From assembly GCF_041228405.1 (NCBI RefSeq), contig NZ_CP133888.1, positions 434,001 through 498,000 on the forward strand: a stretch of 64,000 bases of DNA, read 5' to 3'. Below the pieces are notes generated by a model, which had not been told where the DNA came from, did not search any database, and worked only from the letters and a program-made list of their open reading frames with translations. Shown here piece after piece: positions 54,540 to 61,891 of the stretch. Numbering within the stretch: the stretch's first letter is position 1; each line of letters opens with the position of its first letter. A program made the position numbers and the translations under genes. This DNA is from Salinilacustrithrix flava (GTDB taxonomy: Bacteria; Actinomycetota; Acidimicrobiia; Acidimicrobiales; Salinilacustritrichaceae).

Positions 54540-54568
54540 AACTGTCAGTCGTGGTGTAGCGCGCGGCG

Positions 54569-56104
54569 TCAGCCCTGGCCGCCGAGCTCGCAGATCAGGC
54601 GCTCGACATCGGCGATCGGGTTCGCCTGGGTCACCGCCATCGCCGCGGTCCGCATCTCGGCTTCGGTGGCCCTCGGAGCGTCGCGGTGGAACCGGATGAT
54701 GTCCAGCCCCCGCTCGTAGTCGGTCGAGAAGATGTACTCGGTGCCGTCATCGTCCACGACCCACGACGCGGCGCCGGCCGCACCGACGACCGGCTGGAAG
54801 AAGCCGACCTCCTGCATCGAGTAGTCGGGCAGCACCTCGATGACCTTCACGCCGTGCTCGTACCAGCTGGCTGCGATCAGGGTGTCGCCGTCGCGGATGT
54901 CGAACCAGTGGCCGGAGCAGCCGAGGCCGTTGGCGGCGGGGTTGCCGTCGAGCCACGTCCCGTTGACCGGCCGGAAGGTGTGCAGGGGCTCCATGGTGGC
55001 GCCCTGGTCGAAGTCGGCGATCGAGAACGTCGTGAGGCCACCGGACTGGTCGTCGCACTGGGGGACGATGTTGGACTCGGAGTTGCCGATCACCAGCTCC
55101 CCGGGGCGGAGGTGGCCACCGAACGGGTCGTCGTTGGTGGGCAGGACGGCGGCGTGCTGCGTGCCGCCGGGGACCCCGTTGGCCTTCGGTGACGCCGTGA
55201 TCGGGAGCCCGGCTGCGGGTCCGCGCGACGCGCCGCCGTCGAGGCTCCGGGGTGTCCAGTCCGCGGCGTTGGGGCGGGCGTTGTTGTGCTGGAGGAACCC
55301 GTCGCCCTCGTGGTCGGCCGGGTCGGACGTGGCCAGGAGCACCGGGTTCGCCGGGTCGGTGGCGTCCATGATCAGGCGGGGTTCCGAGTCGCTGATCATG
55401 ATCGTGACCGGCTGGCCCGTCTCCGGGTCGAGGTGCACCGACCGGTTGAGGGCGTGGCTGCTGGTGACCCGCTCGTCGAGGTCGAACCAGCTGTTGTTGA
55501 GCGTGCGGATGTCCTCGGTGCCGTCTGCGTCGGCGGGCACCCGGTAGATCGCGCCCCGGTTCCCGTAGATCCACTCGCAGGCATCGTCGGCGCAGGTCGC
55601 GGTGTGGTTCGTTCCACCGGCGGCGTCGTCGAGCCAGGCGACCACCTCCGGGCTCGACGGGTCGGAGGTGTCGACGATGTGGAGCCCACGAGTCGCCTGG
55701 ATCGGGACCAGCAGGCCGCCGTCGGCGGCGATGATGGCCCGGGTCCCGTCCTCGGAGACCTGGATGTCCTCGTTCTGGGAGTGGGGCAGGAGCAGGAAGC
55801 CGACCCGCTGGGGGTCGGCGGGATCGTCGATGTCGTAGATCGTGAGGCCCTTGGCGCCGTTCACGTAGAGGAGGCGCTGGTCACCGACCTCGCGGACCGC
55901 GTGGCTGACCCCCGGCGACTCGATCGGGACGGTGCCGACGTACTCCATGTTCGCCGAGGCGATCGCACCCGGCAGCTGGACCAAGACGGCCGGCTCCGCC
56001 TGGGCCGGCGCCACCGCACCGGCGCCCCAGGCCACCGCACCCAGCGCGGCCGCCGCCACGATCGACCCCCAACGCATCGACCCCCAACGCATCGACTTCG
56101 ACAC
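54569..56104 (-). CDS. Secreted LVIVD-repeat beta-propeller protein
   Basis: 511 residues from GTG 56104 with GAGGAG upstream. The signal peptide has a tandem duplication of 15 bases at its start (MRWGS twice), then a hydrophobic core and APAQA cleavage region. The mature protein has LVIVD-type propeller repeats (LLYVNGAKGLTIYDIDDPADPQRVG, TRGLHIVDTSDPSSPEVVAWL, RLIMDATDPANPVLLATSD, GVKVIEVLPDYSMQEVGFF, YERGLDIIRF). It is exported and probably binds ligands or other proteins; no enzyme motif is evident. Confidence 0.82.
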   Translation of the reverse strand: MSKSMRWGSMRWGSIVAAAALGAVAWGAGAVAPAQAEPAVLVQLPGAIASANMEYVGTVPIESPGVSHAVREVGDQRLLYVNGAKGLTIYDIDDPADPQRVGFLLLPHSQNEDIQVSEDGTRAIIAADGGLLVPIQATRGLHIVDTSDPSSPEVVAWLDDAAGGTNHTATCADDACEWIYGNRGAIYRVPADADGTEDIRTLNNSWFDLDERVTSSHALNRSVHLDPETGQPVTIMISDSEPRLIMDATDPANPVLLATSDPADHEGDGFLQHNNARPNAADWTPRSLDGGASRGPAAGLPITASPKANGVPGGTQHAAVLPTNDDPFGGHLRPGELVIGNSESNIVPQCDDQSGGLTTFSIADFDQGATMEPLHTFRPVNGTWLDGNPAANGLGCSGHWFDIRDGDTLIAASWYEHGVKVIEVLPDYSMQEVGFFQPVVGAAGAASWVVDDDGTEYIFSTDYERGLDIIRFHRDAPRATEAEMRTAAMAVTQANPIADVERLICELGGQG

Positions 56105-56231
56105 CCTGCACGCTCCTCGCCCCGCCGAGGCCCGCACGGTGCTCGCGCGGCGACCCACCTGCGACGGCCGACGGTGCGCACTTCGACGGATCGGTGCCGG
56201 CTTCCTCCCCTCGAGGCGGGCGGCCGATCCC

Positions 56232-56281
56232 GTTCTGGCCTACATCGAACCCCGCATGTGGGATCGGATGTAGGCCAGAAC
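56232..56281. repeat. Palindromic repeat element, copy 1 (terminator-like)
   Basis: A perfect 15-bp stem (GTTCTGGCCTACATC with its complement) surrounds a 20-base centre (GAACCCCGCATGTGGGATCG). It ends 3 bases from the NDH-2 stop codon. A near-identical copy is at 58594-58643. Confidence 0.75.
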
Positions 56282-56283
56282 CG

Positions 56284-57567
56284 TCAGTGGTGAGGTGGGT
56301 CGGCGCCGGGGCCGAAGATGAGGCGCGGACCGCGGTCCCAGGTGAGGTAGTTCCACGCCCAGTTCACGAGCACCGACAGCCGGTTGCGGAACCCGATGAG
56401 CATCACGAGGTGCAGTACCAGCCAGGCGGCCCAGGCGATGGACCCGACGAGGATCGGCACGCCGGGGATCTCCGCCACGGCCGAGCGGCGACCGATGGTG
56501 GCCATGGTGCCCTTGTCGCGGTAGCGGAACGGCTGGGTCGGCTCGCCGGCAACCATGCGCAGGACGTTGGCGGCGACCAGCTCACCGGCCTGCATGGCCG
56601 CGGGCGCCAGCTGCGGTGCGGCGCCACCGTCCTCCACGGCGCCCGGCGTGTGGGCCAGGTCGCCGATCGCCCAGAGGCCAGGACGGTCCGGCACGGAGAG
56701 GTCACGATCGACGACGATCCGACCGCCCGGTCCCTGCGCCACGCCGAGCACCCGTGCGAGCGGGTTGGCCTGCACGCCGGCGGCCCAGACGAGGGTGTGG
56801 GCGGGCAGCCGTTCGCCACCGTCGAGCACGACGTGGTCGACGCCGACCGAGGACACCCGGGTCGACAGCCGCACCTCCACGCCCCTGCGGCGGAGCGCGT
56901 CGATGGCGTGGTCGCGGCTGCGGGTGCCGAAGGGCGTGAGGAGCGAGTCGGCCATCTCGATCAGCACGACCCGGGCCCGCTGCACCGGGAGGGTGTGGAA
57001 GTCGTCGCGGAGCACCTTGTCGAACAGCTCGGCGAGCGCGCCGGCCGTCTCCACGCCGGTCGGGCCGCCGCCCACGATGGCGAAGGTGAGGGCGCCGTCG
57101 TCGATGAGGGACTGGTCGAGGGCCGCGGCCTCGAAGCGCTCGAGCACCCGGTTCCGCAGCCGGGCGGCGTCGTCGAGGGTGTAGAGCGGGTAGCCGTGCT
57201 CGGCCACGCCGGGGATGCCGAAGTCGTTGGCGGTGGAGCCGGCGGCGAGGACCAGGTGGTCGAACGGGAGCGGGGCCTGACCGGCGACCTGCACCTCGTG
57301 GCGGTCCCAGTCAACGCCCTCGACGGTGCCGTGGCGGACGTCGATGTTGCGATGGCGCTGGACGATGGCCCGGATCGGGTGCGCGACGTCGGCGGCGTTC
57401 AACCCGCTGGTTGCCACCTGGTAGAGCAGCGGCAGGAACGTGTGGAAGTTGTTGCGGTCCACGACGGTGACGTCGACGGGCTGGTCGGCCAAGCCCCGCA
57501 GCACGGACAGCCCACCGAAGCCGGCACCGACCACCACGACCTTCGGCCGCTGGGATCCGTCCTGCAT
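56284..57567 (-). CDS. ndh: Type II NADH dehydrogenase
   Basis: 427 residues with GGAGGA upstream. Non-proton-pumping NADH:menaquinone oxidoreductase of the inner membrane. FAD motif VVVGAGFGGLSVLRGL near 10-25, YQVATSGL quinone-site region, NADH motif AIVGGGPTGVETAGALAEL near 165, and GDLAHTPG. A C-terminal hydrophobic/amphipathic segment (ILVGSIAWAAWLVLHLVMLIGF, NWAWNYLTWDRGPRLI) anchors it to the membrane. A Rex-type operator lies upstream, so expression should follow the NADH/NAD ratio. Confidence 0.93.
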   Translation of the reverse strand: MQDGSQRPKVVVVGAGFGGLSVLRGLADQPVDVTVVDRNNFHTFLPLLYQVATSGLNAADVAHPIRAIVQRHRNIDVRHGTVEGVDWDRHEVQVAGQAPLPFDHLVLAAGSTANDFGIPGVAEHGYPLYTLDDAARLRNRVLERFEAAALDQSLIDDGALTFAIVGGGPTGVETAGALAELFDKVLRDDFHTLPVQRARVVLIEMADSLLTPFGTRSRDHAIDALRRRGVEVRLSTRVSSVGVDHVVLDGGERLPAHTLVWAAGVQANPLARVLGVAQGPGGRIVVDRDLSVPDRPGLWAIGDLAHTPGAVEDGGAAPQLAPAAMQAGELVAANVLRMVAGEPTQPFRYRDKGTMATIGRRSAVAEIPGVPILVGSIAWAAWLVLHLVMLIGFRNRLSVLVNWAWNYLTWDRGPRLIFGPGADPPHH

Positions 57568-57593
57568 GTCGTCGCTCCTCCCGGACCAAACTT

Positions 57594-57609
57594 CGTGAAC
57601 GCATTCACA
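57594..57609. promoter_or_regulatory. Rex-type operator upstream of ndh
   Basis: CGTGAACGCATTCACA. It differs at two positions from the Streptomyces Rex operator TGTGAACGCGTTCACA and keeps the perfect GTGAA-N4-TTCAC core. It lies 27 bases before the ndh start. Confidence 0.7.
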
Positions 57610-57660
57610 AGTGTGCCGGATCGTGCGGGTCGTCGCACGCGGTTTCGCAGCGGCGCGGGA

Positions 57661-58536
57661 TCAGGCGGTGGTCGGACCGAAGAGGTGGAGGAGGCCGCGG
57701 CTCGCGGCGCTGGGGAAGATCGACGGGTGGTGCTCGTCGGGGAGCACCTCCAGGTGGACGTCGAGCCCCTTCGTGCCCCGGCTGCGCAGGCGCCGGACCA
57801 GCCGCTCGGCGTTGGTGACCATCGCGGCGGCCGCGACGGCCGCCGGCGGCATCGCCACCGGCCAGGCGCGGGTCTCGGCCGACTCCTCGCGATCGCCGAC
57901 GGCCAGGTACACCTGGGCATCGAGCTCTCCCCGTCCCGCGGCCGTGCGCTCCTCGACCCTGAGGACCTCGGCGTCGTCCCACCAGATCGCCGGGCTGGCG
58001 AGGATGTAGCGGCGGAACACCTCCGGGCGGGTCAGCAGGGCGTGGCAGCCGAACAGGCCGCCGAGGGACCAGCCGATGATGGTCGCATCGGCCACGTCCG
58101 CCCGGTGCTCGGACGCGACGTGGGGCAGGACGTCGCCGGCGATGGCGTCGAGGAACCGATCGGCACCGCCGGCACCGTGCGCCGGCGGAACGGGAGGCGC
58201 GAGCAGCTCGGGGATCGGCGCGTCGGTCGGCGTGAGGTCCCGGAAGCGCAGCGACATCGTCGTGAGCGGATCGGCGTCGTAGCCCACGCCGACGACGAGC
58301 AACGGCGGGAACGCCCCGAAGGCGAGCAGGCTCAACGACCGCGTGATCCCCACGACGACGTCGAAGGTCGCCATGGGGTCGAGCACGACGAGCGTCGCCA
58401 GGGGCTCGGTACCACCAGCGGCGAGCGGTGGCTCGGCGACGGTCACCTGCAAGCGCTCGCCGAGCACGCTCGAGTCCAGGTCGTAGACCTGGGTGTGCTC
58501 CAGCGTCCGAGGCCCACGCGCCTGCCAGGTGCTCAC
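57661..58536 (-). CDS. Alpha/beta-hydrolase esterase, enterochelin esterase-like
   Basis: 291 residues from GTG 58536 with TATCGT 7 bases upstream, probably leaderless. Esterase D/IroE-like fold: LLVVGVGYDADPLTTMSLRFRDLTPT, nucleophile Ser in IIGWSLGGLFGCHALL, LASPAIWWDD, catalytic-region VLPDEHHPSIFP with the His. Members hydrolyse ferric siderophore or other esters. No signal peptide is seen, so it is cytoplasmic. The natural substrate is not known. Confidence 0.8.
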   Translation of the reverse strand: MSTWQARGPRTLEHTQVYDLDSSVLGERLQVTVAEPPLAAGGTEPLATLVVLDPMATFDVVVGITRSLSLLAFGAFPPLLVVGVGYDADPLTTMSLRFRDLTPTDAPIPELLAPPVPPAHGAGGADRFLDAIAGDVLPHVASEHRADVADATIIGWSLGGLFGCHALLTRPEVFRRYILASPAIWWDDAEVLRVEERTAAGRGELDAQVYLAVGDREESAETRAWPVAMPPAAVAAAAMVTNAERLVRRLRSRGTKGLDVHLEVLPDEHHPSIFPSAASRGLLHLFGPTTA

Positions 58537-58593
58537 GACGCGGACGATACGCCAGGCCGAGGAGCGCCGCCTGGCTTCCACGCATCCCACCTC

Positions 58594-58643
58594 GTTCTGG
58601 CCTATATCGAACCCCGCATGGCGGATCGGATGTAGGCCAGAAC
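58594..58643. repeat. Palindromic repeat element, copy 2 (terminator-like)
   Basis: Same layout as 56232-56281: GTTCTGGCCTATATC, a 20-base centre, and the complementary arm. One arm differs by a C-to-T change that keeps a G-U pair in RNA. It ends 3 bases from the nei stop codon, exactly as copy 1 ends 3 bases from the ndh stop. Confidence 0.75.
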
Positions 58644-58645
58644 GG

Positions 58646-59440
58646 TCAGGTGGGGGTGGTCGGGGCGTGGGCCGGCTGGCAGGTCGGGCACCAGTAGGTG
58701 GAGCGGGCCATCTCCCCCTGCCGGCGCATCCGCACCACCGATCCGCAGCGAAAGCACGGCTGGCCCCGCCGGCCGTAGACCGCGACGCCGTCTCGGTAGG
58801 TGACCCGGCGGGTGCGGCCGAGGTTGGCGACGAGCAGCCGGTGCGACGTGTCGAGCACGCGACGCAGGTCTTCGGCCGGCACGGCGGCGAGGGGCGTGAA
58901 CGGGTCGAGGCCGTGCAGGAAGCAGACCTCGGACTTGTAGACGTTGCCGATGCCCGACGCGATGCGCTGGTCGAGGAGGGCGTCGGCCAGTTCGGTGCCG
59001 GGCGCGGCGAGGGCGGCGCGGGCGACGGCGGCGTCGAGGTCGGGGGCGGGGCCGGTGAGATCGGGGCCGAGGGTGGCGAGCGGGAGCGGCTCGCCGGCGT
59101 CGCGGTGGTAGGTCTCCACCACCGGCGCCTGGAAGCACACGCCGAGCCACCCGCCGTCGGCGCCCACCACCGCTCGGGCGAGGTGGGCACCCTTCCGCCA
59201 CGGCTCGCCGTCCCGGTACAGGTGCCAGGAGCCGGTCATCTTCATGTGCGTGCGGAGGGTGATGCCGCCGCTGAAGTGGACGAGCAGGTGCTTGCCTCGG
59301 GCCTCCACGTCGTCGATGCGCTCGCCGAGCGCCGGGCGGTCGCCGACCAGGCGGGGTGCCTCGAAGCGGGTGAGGACGTGGCCGGCCAGTGCCGGGCGCA
59401 TGCGGATGGCCGCCCGGTGGATCGTGTCGCCCTCGGGCAC
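58646..59440 (-). CDS. nei: Fpg/Nei DNA glycosylase (endonuclease VIII)
   Basis: 264 residues from GTG 59440. It removes oxidised bases from DNA. The N-terminal PEGDTIHRAA supplies the catalytic Pro after removal of the first residue and the Glu. HMKMTGSWHLY, LLDQRIASGIGNVYKSE (helix-two-turn-helix) and the C-terminal zinc finger C..C-x16-C..C (CFRCG, YWCPTC) are intact. The PEGDT start is that of Nei rather than Fpg. GTG lies 1 base after the GNAT stop, so they are co-translated. Confidence 0.93.
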   Translation of the reverse strand: MPEGDTIHRAAIRMRPALAGHVLTRFEAPRLVGDRPALGERIDDVEARGKHLLVHFSGGITLRTHMKMTGSWHLYRDGEPWRKGAHLARAVVGADGGWLGVCFQAPVVETYHRDAGEPLPLATLGPDLTGPAPDLDAAVARAALAAPGTELADALLDQRIASGIGNVYKSEVCFLHGLDPFTPLAAVPAEDLRRVLDTSHRLLVANLGRTRRVTYRDGVAVYGRRGQPCFRCGSVVRMRRQGEMARSTYWCPTCQPAHAPTTPT

Positions 59441-59441
59441 G

Positions 59442-60158
59442 TCAGGGGGTCCCGGCGGCGCCGCCGAACAGTCCGAGGATGCGCCAGCCGACGTCGGGGA
59501 ACCCGCTGGCATCCGCGGTGCGGGCCGAGGCGACGTTGCTCTCGGCGTGCAGGTAGACGGGCACGGCACCGTCGGCCAGCACCCGCCGGGCGGCCTGGGT
59601 GACGAGGCGACGGGCGAACCCCTGGCCGCGATGGGCCTCCTCGGTGACCACGGCCAGCTCGTGACCGCGGGCGTCGTGCTGCTTGCGCCCGATGCCGGCA
59701 GCCGCCGAACCGTCGTCGGCCAGGGCGACGAGCACGTCGCCGTTGAACGGGTGGAGCCACTCGGGCACCCGCGGGTCGTCGCGGGGCAGCCACGTCCCGG
59801 GGTCGTCGGATGCGGTGGGCTCGGTCGACCAGCGGAAGACGCCGGCGCCGTACCGGGCACCGGGGAGCTCGAGCAGATCGGGGAGGCGCTCGCCGAGCGC
59901 GGCCAGCACGTCGTCGACGCCGTCGGCCTCGAGCTCCTCGACCGCAGCCCCGACGAGCGCTTCGGCGGCCGGGGGCACGGACACCACCGCACCGTCGGGT
60001 GTGGCCACGCCGTTCAGTGCCCGGACCGCCCCGTCCCACCCGGGTTCGACCCGCCGCTCGGACCCCACGACGTGCACCGGCTGGGCCGGGGGCCAGGCAC
60101 CGAGCCAGGAGCGCAGGTGCGCCTGGAGGCGGGGATCGACCTCGGCGGGATGCGTCAC
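59442..60158 (-). CDS. GNAT-family acetyltransferase
   Basis: 238 residues from GTG 60158; TAGCGT lies 6 bases before it, probably leaderless. The N-terminal 90 residues are a partner domain. The C-terminal GNAT fold has VVTEEAHRGQGFARRLVTQAARRVL (acetyl-CoA loop R/Q-G-Q-G-F-A) and YLHAESNVASARTADASGF. The substrate is unknown. It is in an operon with nei. Confidence 0.85.
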   Translation of the reverse strand: MTHPAEVDPRLQAHLRSWLGAWPPAQPVHVVGSERRVEPGWDGAVRALNGVATPDGAVVSVPPAAEALVGAAVEELEADGVDDVLAALGERLPDLLELPGARYGAGVFRWSTEPTASDDPGTWLPRDDPRVPEWLHPFNGDVLVALADDGSAAAGIGRKQHDARGHELAVVTEEAHRGQGFARRLVTQAARRVLADGAVPVYLHAESNVASARTADASGFPDVGWRILGLFGGAAGTP

Positions 60159-60294
60159 CCCGCCACGCTACTGCGGTTACCAGCGGTACATGTCACACCG
60201 GAATCCGGGCAGGGACCCTGTACGAAAGGGACGAAAGCATTTATCCTACGACCGGTAGCAAATCTCTTGCCCACCACCACGGGAGCAACGAACG

Positions 60295-61125
60295 ATGACC
60301 ACCACGACCGCCATCCCCGCCCGCGACATCACCGTCCGCCGGCCCGGCATCGACCACGAGCAGCCCCTGCCCAAGCACTTCGTGGCCGACGACCCCATGC
60401 GCAGCCACATCGCCGCCATGCTCTCCTCGGTCTTCCCCGAGGGTGAGGACTTCTTCGTGCGCAGCGTCCGGGCCTACCGCGACCGCATCGACGACCCGGA
60501 GCTCTCCAAGCAGGTCAAGGGCTTCATCGGCCAGGAGGCCATCCACGGCCGTGAGCACCGCGACTTCAACGAGCAGCTGTCCGAGCTCGGTTACCCCACC
60601 CTCGCCGTCGACGGCATCATCAAGCGCTTCCTCGCCTTCCTCCACAAGACGACGCCGAAGAGCCACCAGCTGGCCGTCACCGCTGCGCTCGAGCACTACA
60701 CGGCCACGCTGGCCGAGGCGCTGCTGCGCGACGACGCCGCCCGGGCCGAGTTCTCCACCGACGAGGTCCGCGCCCTGTTCACCTGGCACGCCCTGGAGGA
60801 GACCGAGCACAAGTCGGTCGCCTTCGACGTCTACGAGGAGGTCAGCGGCCGCCACCTCGAGCGGGTGGGCACCATGCTCGCCGTGCACGTGGCCTTCCTG
60901 GGCATCATGACCAGCGCCGTCACCGTCTCCGTCGCCAAGGACCGCTCGGCGTGGCGCAAGCTGCCCAGGAGCATCCTCGGCCTGCGCACGCACCCGTTCT
61001 TCCAGCGCCAGGTCATCACCCGGCTGCTCGACTACAACCGCAAGGGCTTCCACCCCGACGACCACGACACCGTCGAGCTGCTCGAGGAGTGGCGTGCCCG
61101 CTACGAGGCCGGCATCGCCGCCTGA
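60295..61125 (+). CDS. Metal-dependent hydrolase (PF10118-like), diiron-type
   Basis: 276 residues from ATG 60295 with GGGAG upstream. Ferritin-like helical protein with repeated Glu/His pairs: FIGQEAIHGREHRDFN, TAALEHYTATLAEALL, WHALEETEHKSVAFDVY. These fit a dimetal centre, as in the predicted metal-dependent hydrolase family PF10118; the substrate is unknown, with membrane lipid or fatty acid suggested for relatives. It is followed by a TetR gene on the same strand. Upstream, CTACGACCGGTAG (60246-60258) is an inverted repeat and TATCCT a -10 candidate. Confidence 0.82.
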   Translation: MTTTTAIPARDITVRRPGIDHEQPLPKHFVADDPMRSHIAAMLSSVFPEGEDFFVRSVRAYRDRIDDPELSKQVKGFIGQEAIHGREHRDFNEQLSELGYPTLAVDGIIKRFLAFLHKTTPKSHQLAVTAALEHYTATLAEALLRDDAARAEFSTDEVRALFTWHALEETEHKSVAFDVYEEVSGRHLERVGTMLAVHVAFLGIMTSAVTVSVAKDRSAWRKLPRSILGLRTHPFFQRQVITRLLDYNRKGFHPDDHDTVELLEEWRARYEAGIAA

Positions 61126-61195
61126 CCTCCCCGGAACCCGTTCCCCGCGCGCGGATCGGCCATCCTTGGTCGATGCGCGCGCGAGGAAGCGGACG

Positions 61196-61813
61196 GTGAC
61201 GACCCGGCGCCGAGGCCGCCCCCGCCGCACCCCGGCCGAGCGCGCCGAGCAGCGCGAGCGACTGGTCGAGGCCGCGATGCAGACGGTCCGCGAGCGCGGG
61301 CCCGACATCTCGATGGACCACCTCGCCCGCGGCGCCGGCGTCAGCAAGCCGGTGCTCTACAGCGAGTTCGGCGACAAGCGGGGCGTGGCCGACGCCATCG
61401 CCGTGACCCTCGCCCACCGACTCGAGGCCCGGGCCGCAGCCGACCTCGCCGGCCGCCCGATGGACATCCCCTCCGTCGTACGGGCCACCATCAGCGCCCT
61501 CATCGACCTCATCGACACCGAGCCCGAGCTGTACGCGTTCATCGTCCGGGCCATCCGCACCGGCGACCGGGGGCTGCTCGACAACGGCCTGGTGCAGGTC
61601 ATCCAAGAGCGTCTCGCCGTGCTGATGGCGCTGCTCCTGCCGGGCCTCGACACGGTGAAGCTGCGGGCGCTCTCCGACGGGCTGTTCGGGTTCGGGTTCG
61701 CCGCCGTCGAGTCCTGGACGTCGCACCGCGAGCTGTCCAAGGACGAGCTGATCGACGCGCTGTCGGTCGTGGTGCAGGGCGGCATCGAAGCGGCCGGCAT
61801 GCTGCGAGACTGA
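61196..61813 (+). CDS. TetR-family regulator
   Basis: 205 residues from GTG 61196 with GAGGA upstream. An N-terminal helix-turn-helix (MQTVRERGPDISMDHLARGAGVSKPVLYSEFGDKRGVADAI) is followed by a mainly helical ligand domain (SALIDLIDTEPELYAFIVRAIRTGDRG). It probably regulates the preceding hydrolase, 70 bases upstream; relatives sense fatty acyl-type ligands. The basic N-terminus TTRRRGRPRRTPAE is typical. Confidence 0.88.
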   Translation: MTTRRRGRPRRTPAERAEQRERLVEAAMQTVRERGPDISMDHLARGAGVSKPVLYSEFGDKRGVADAIAVTLAHRLEARAAADLAGRPMDIPSVVRATISALIDLIDTEPELYAFIVRAIRTGDRGLLDNGLVQVIQERLAVLMALLLPGLDTVKLRALSDGLFGFGFAAVESWTSHRELSKDELIDALSVVVQGGIEAAGMLRD

Positions 61814-61891
61814 CGGGACCCGCCTCCTGTTCGGCACCTCCGAGGAATCTGGCAGCGGCTACGGAACACTGCCGCGGCCAGTGCCTCGCCC

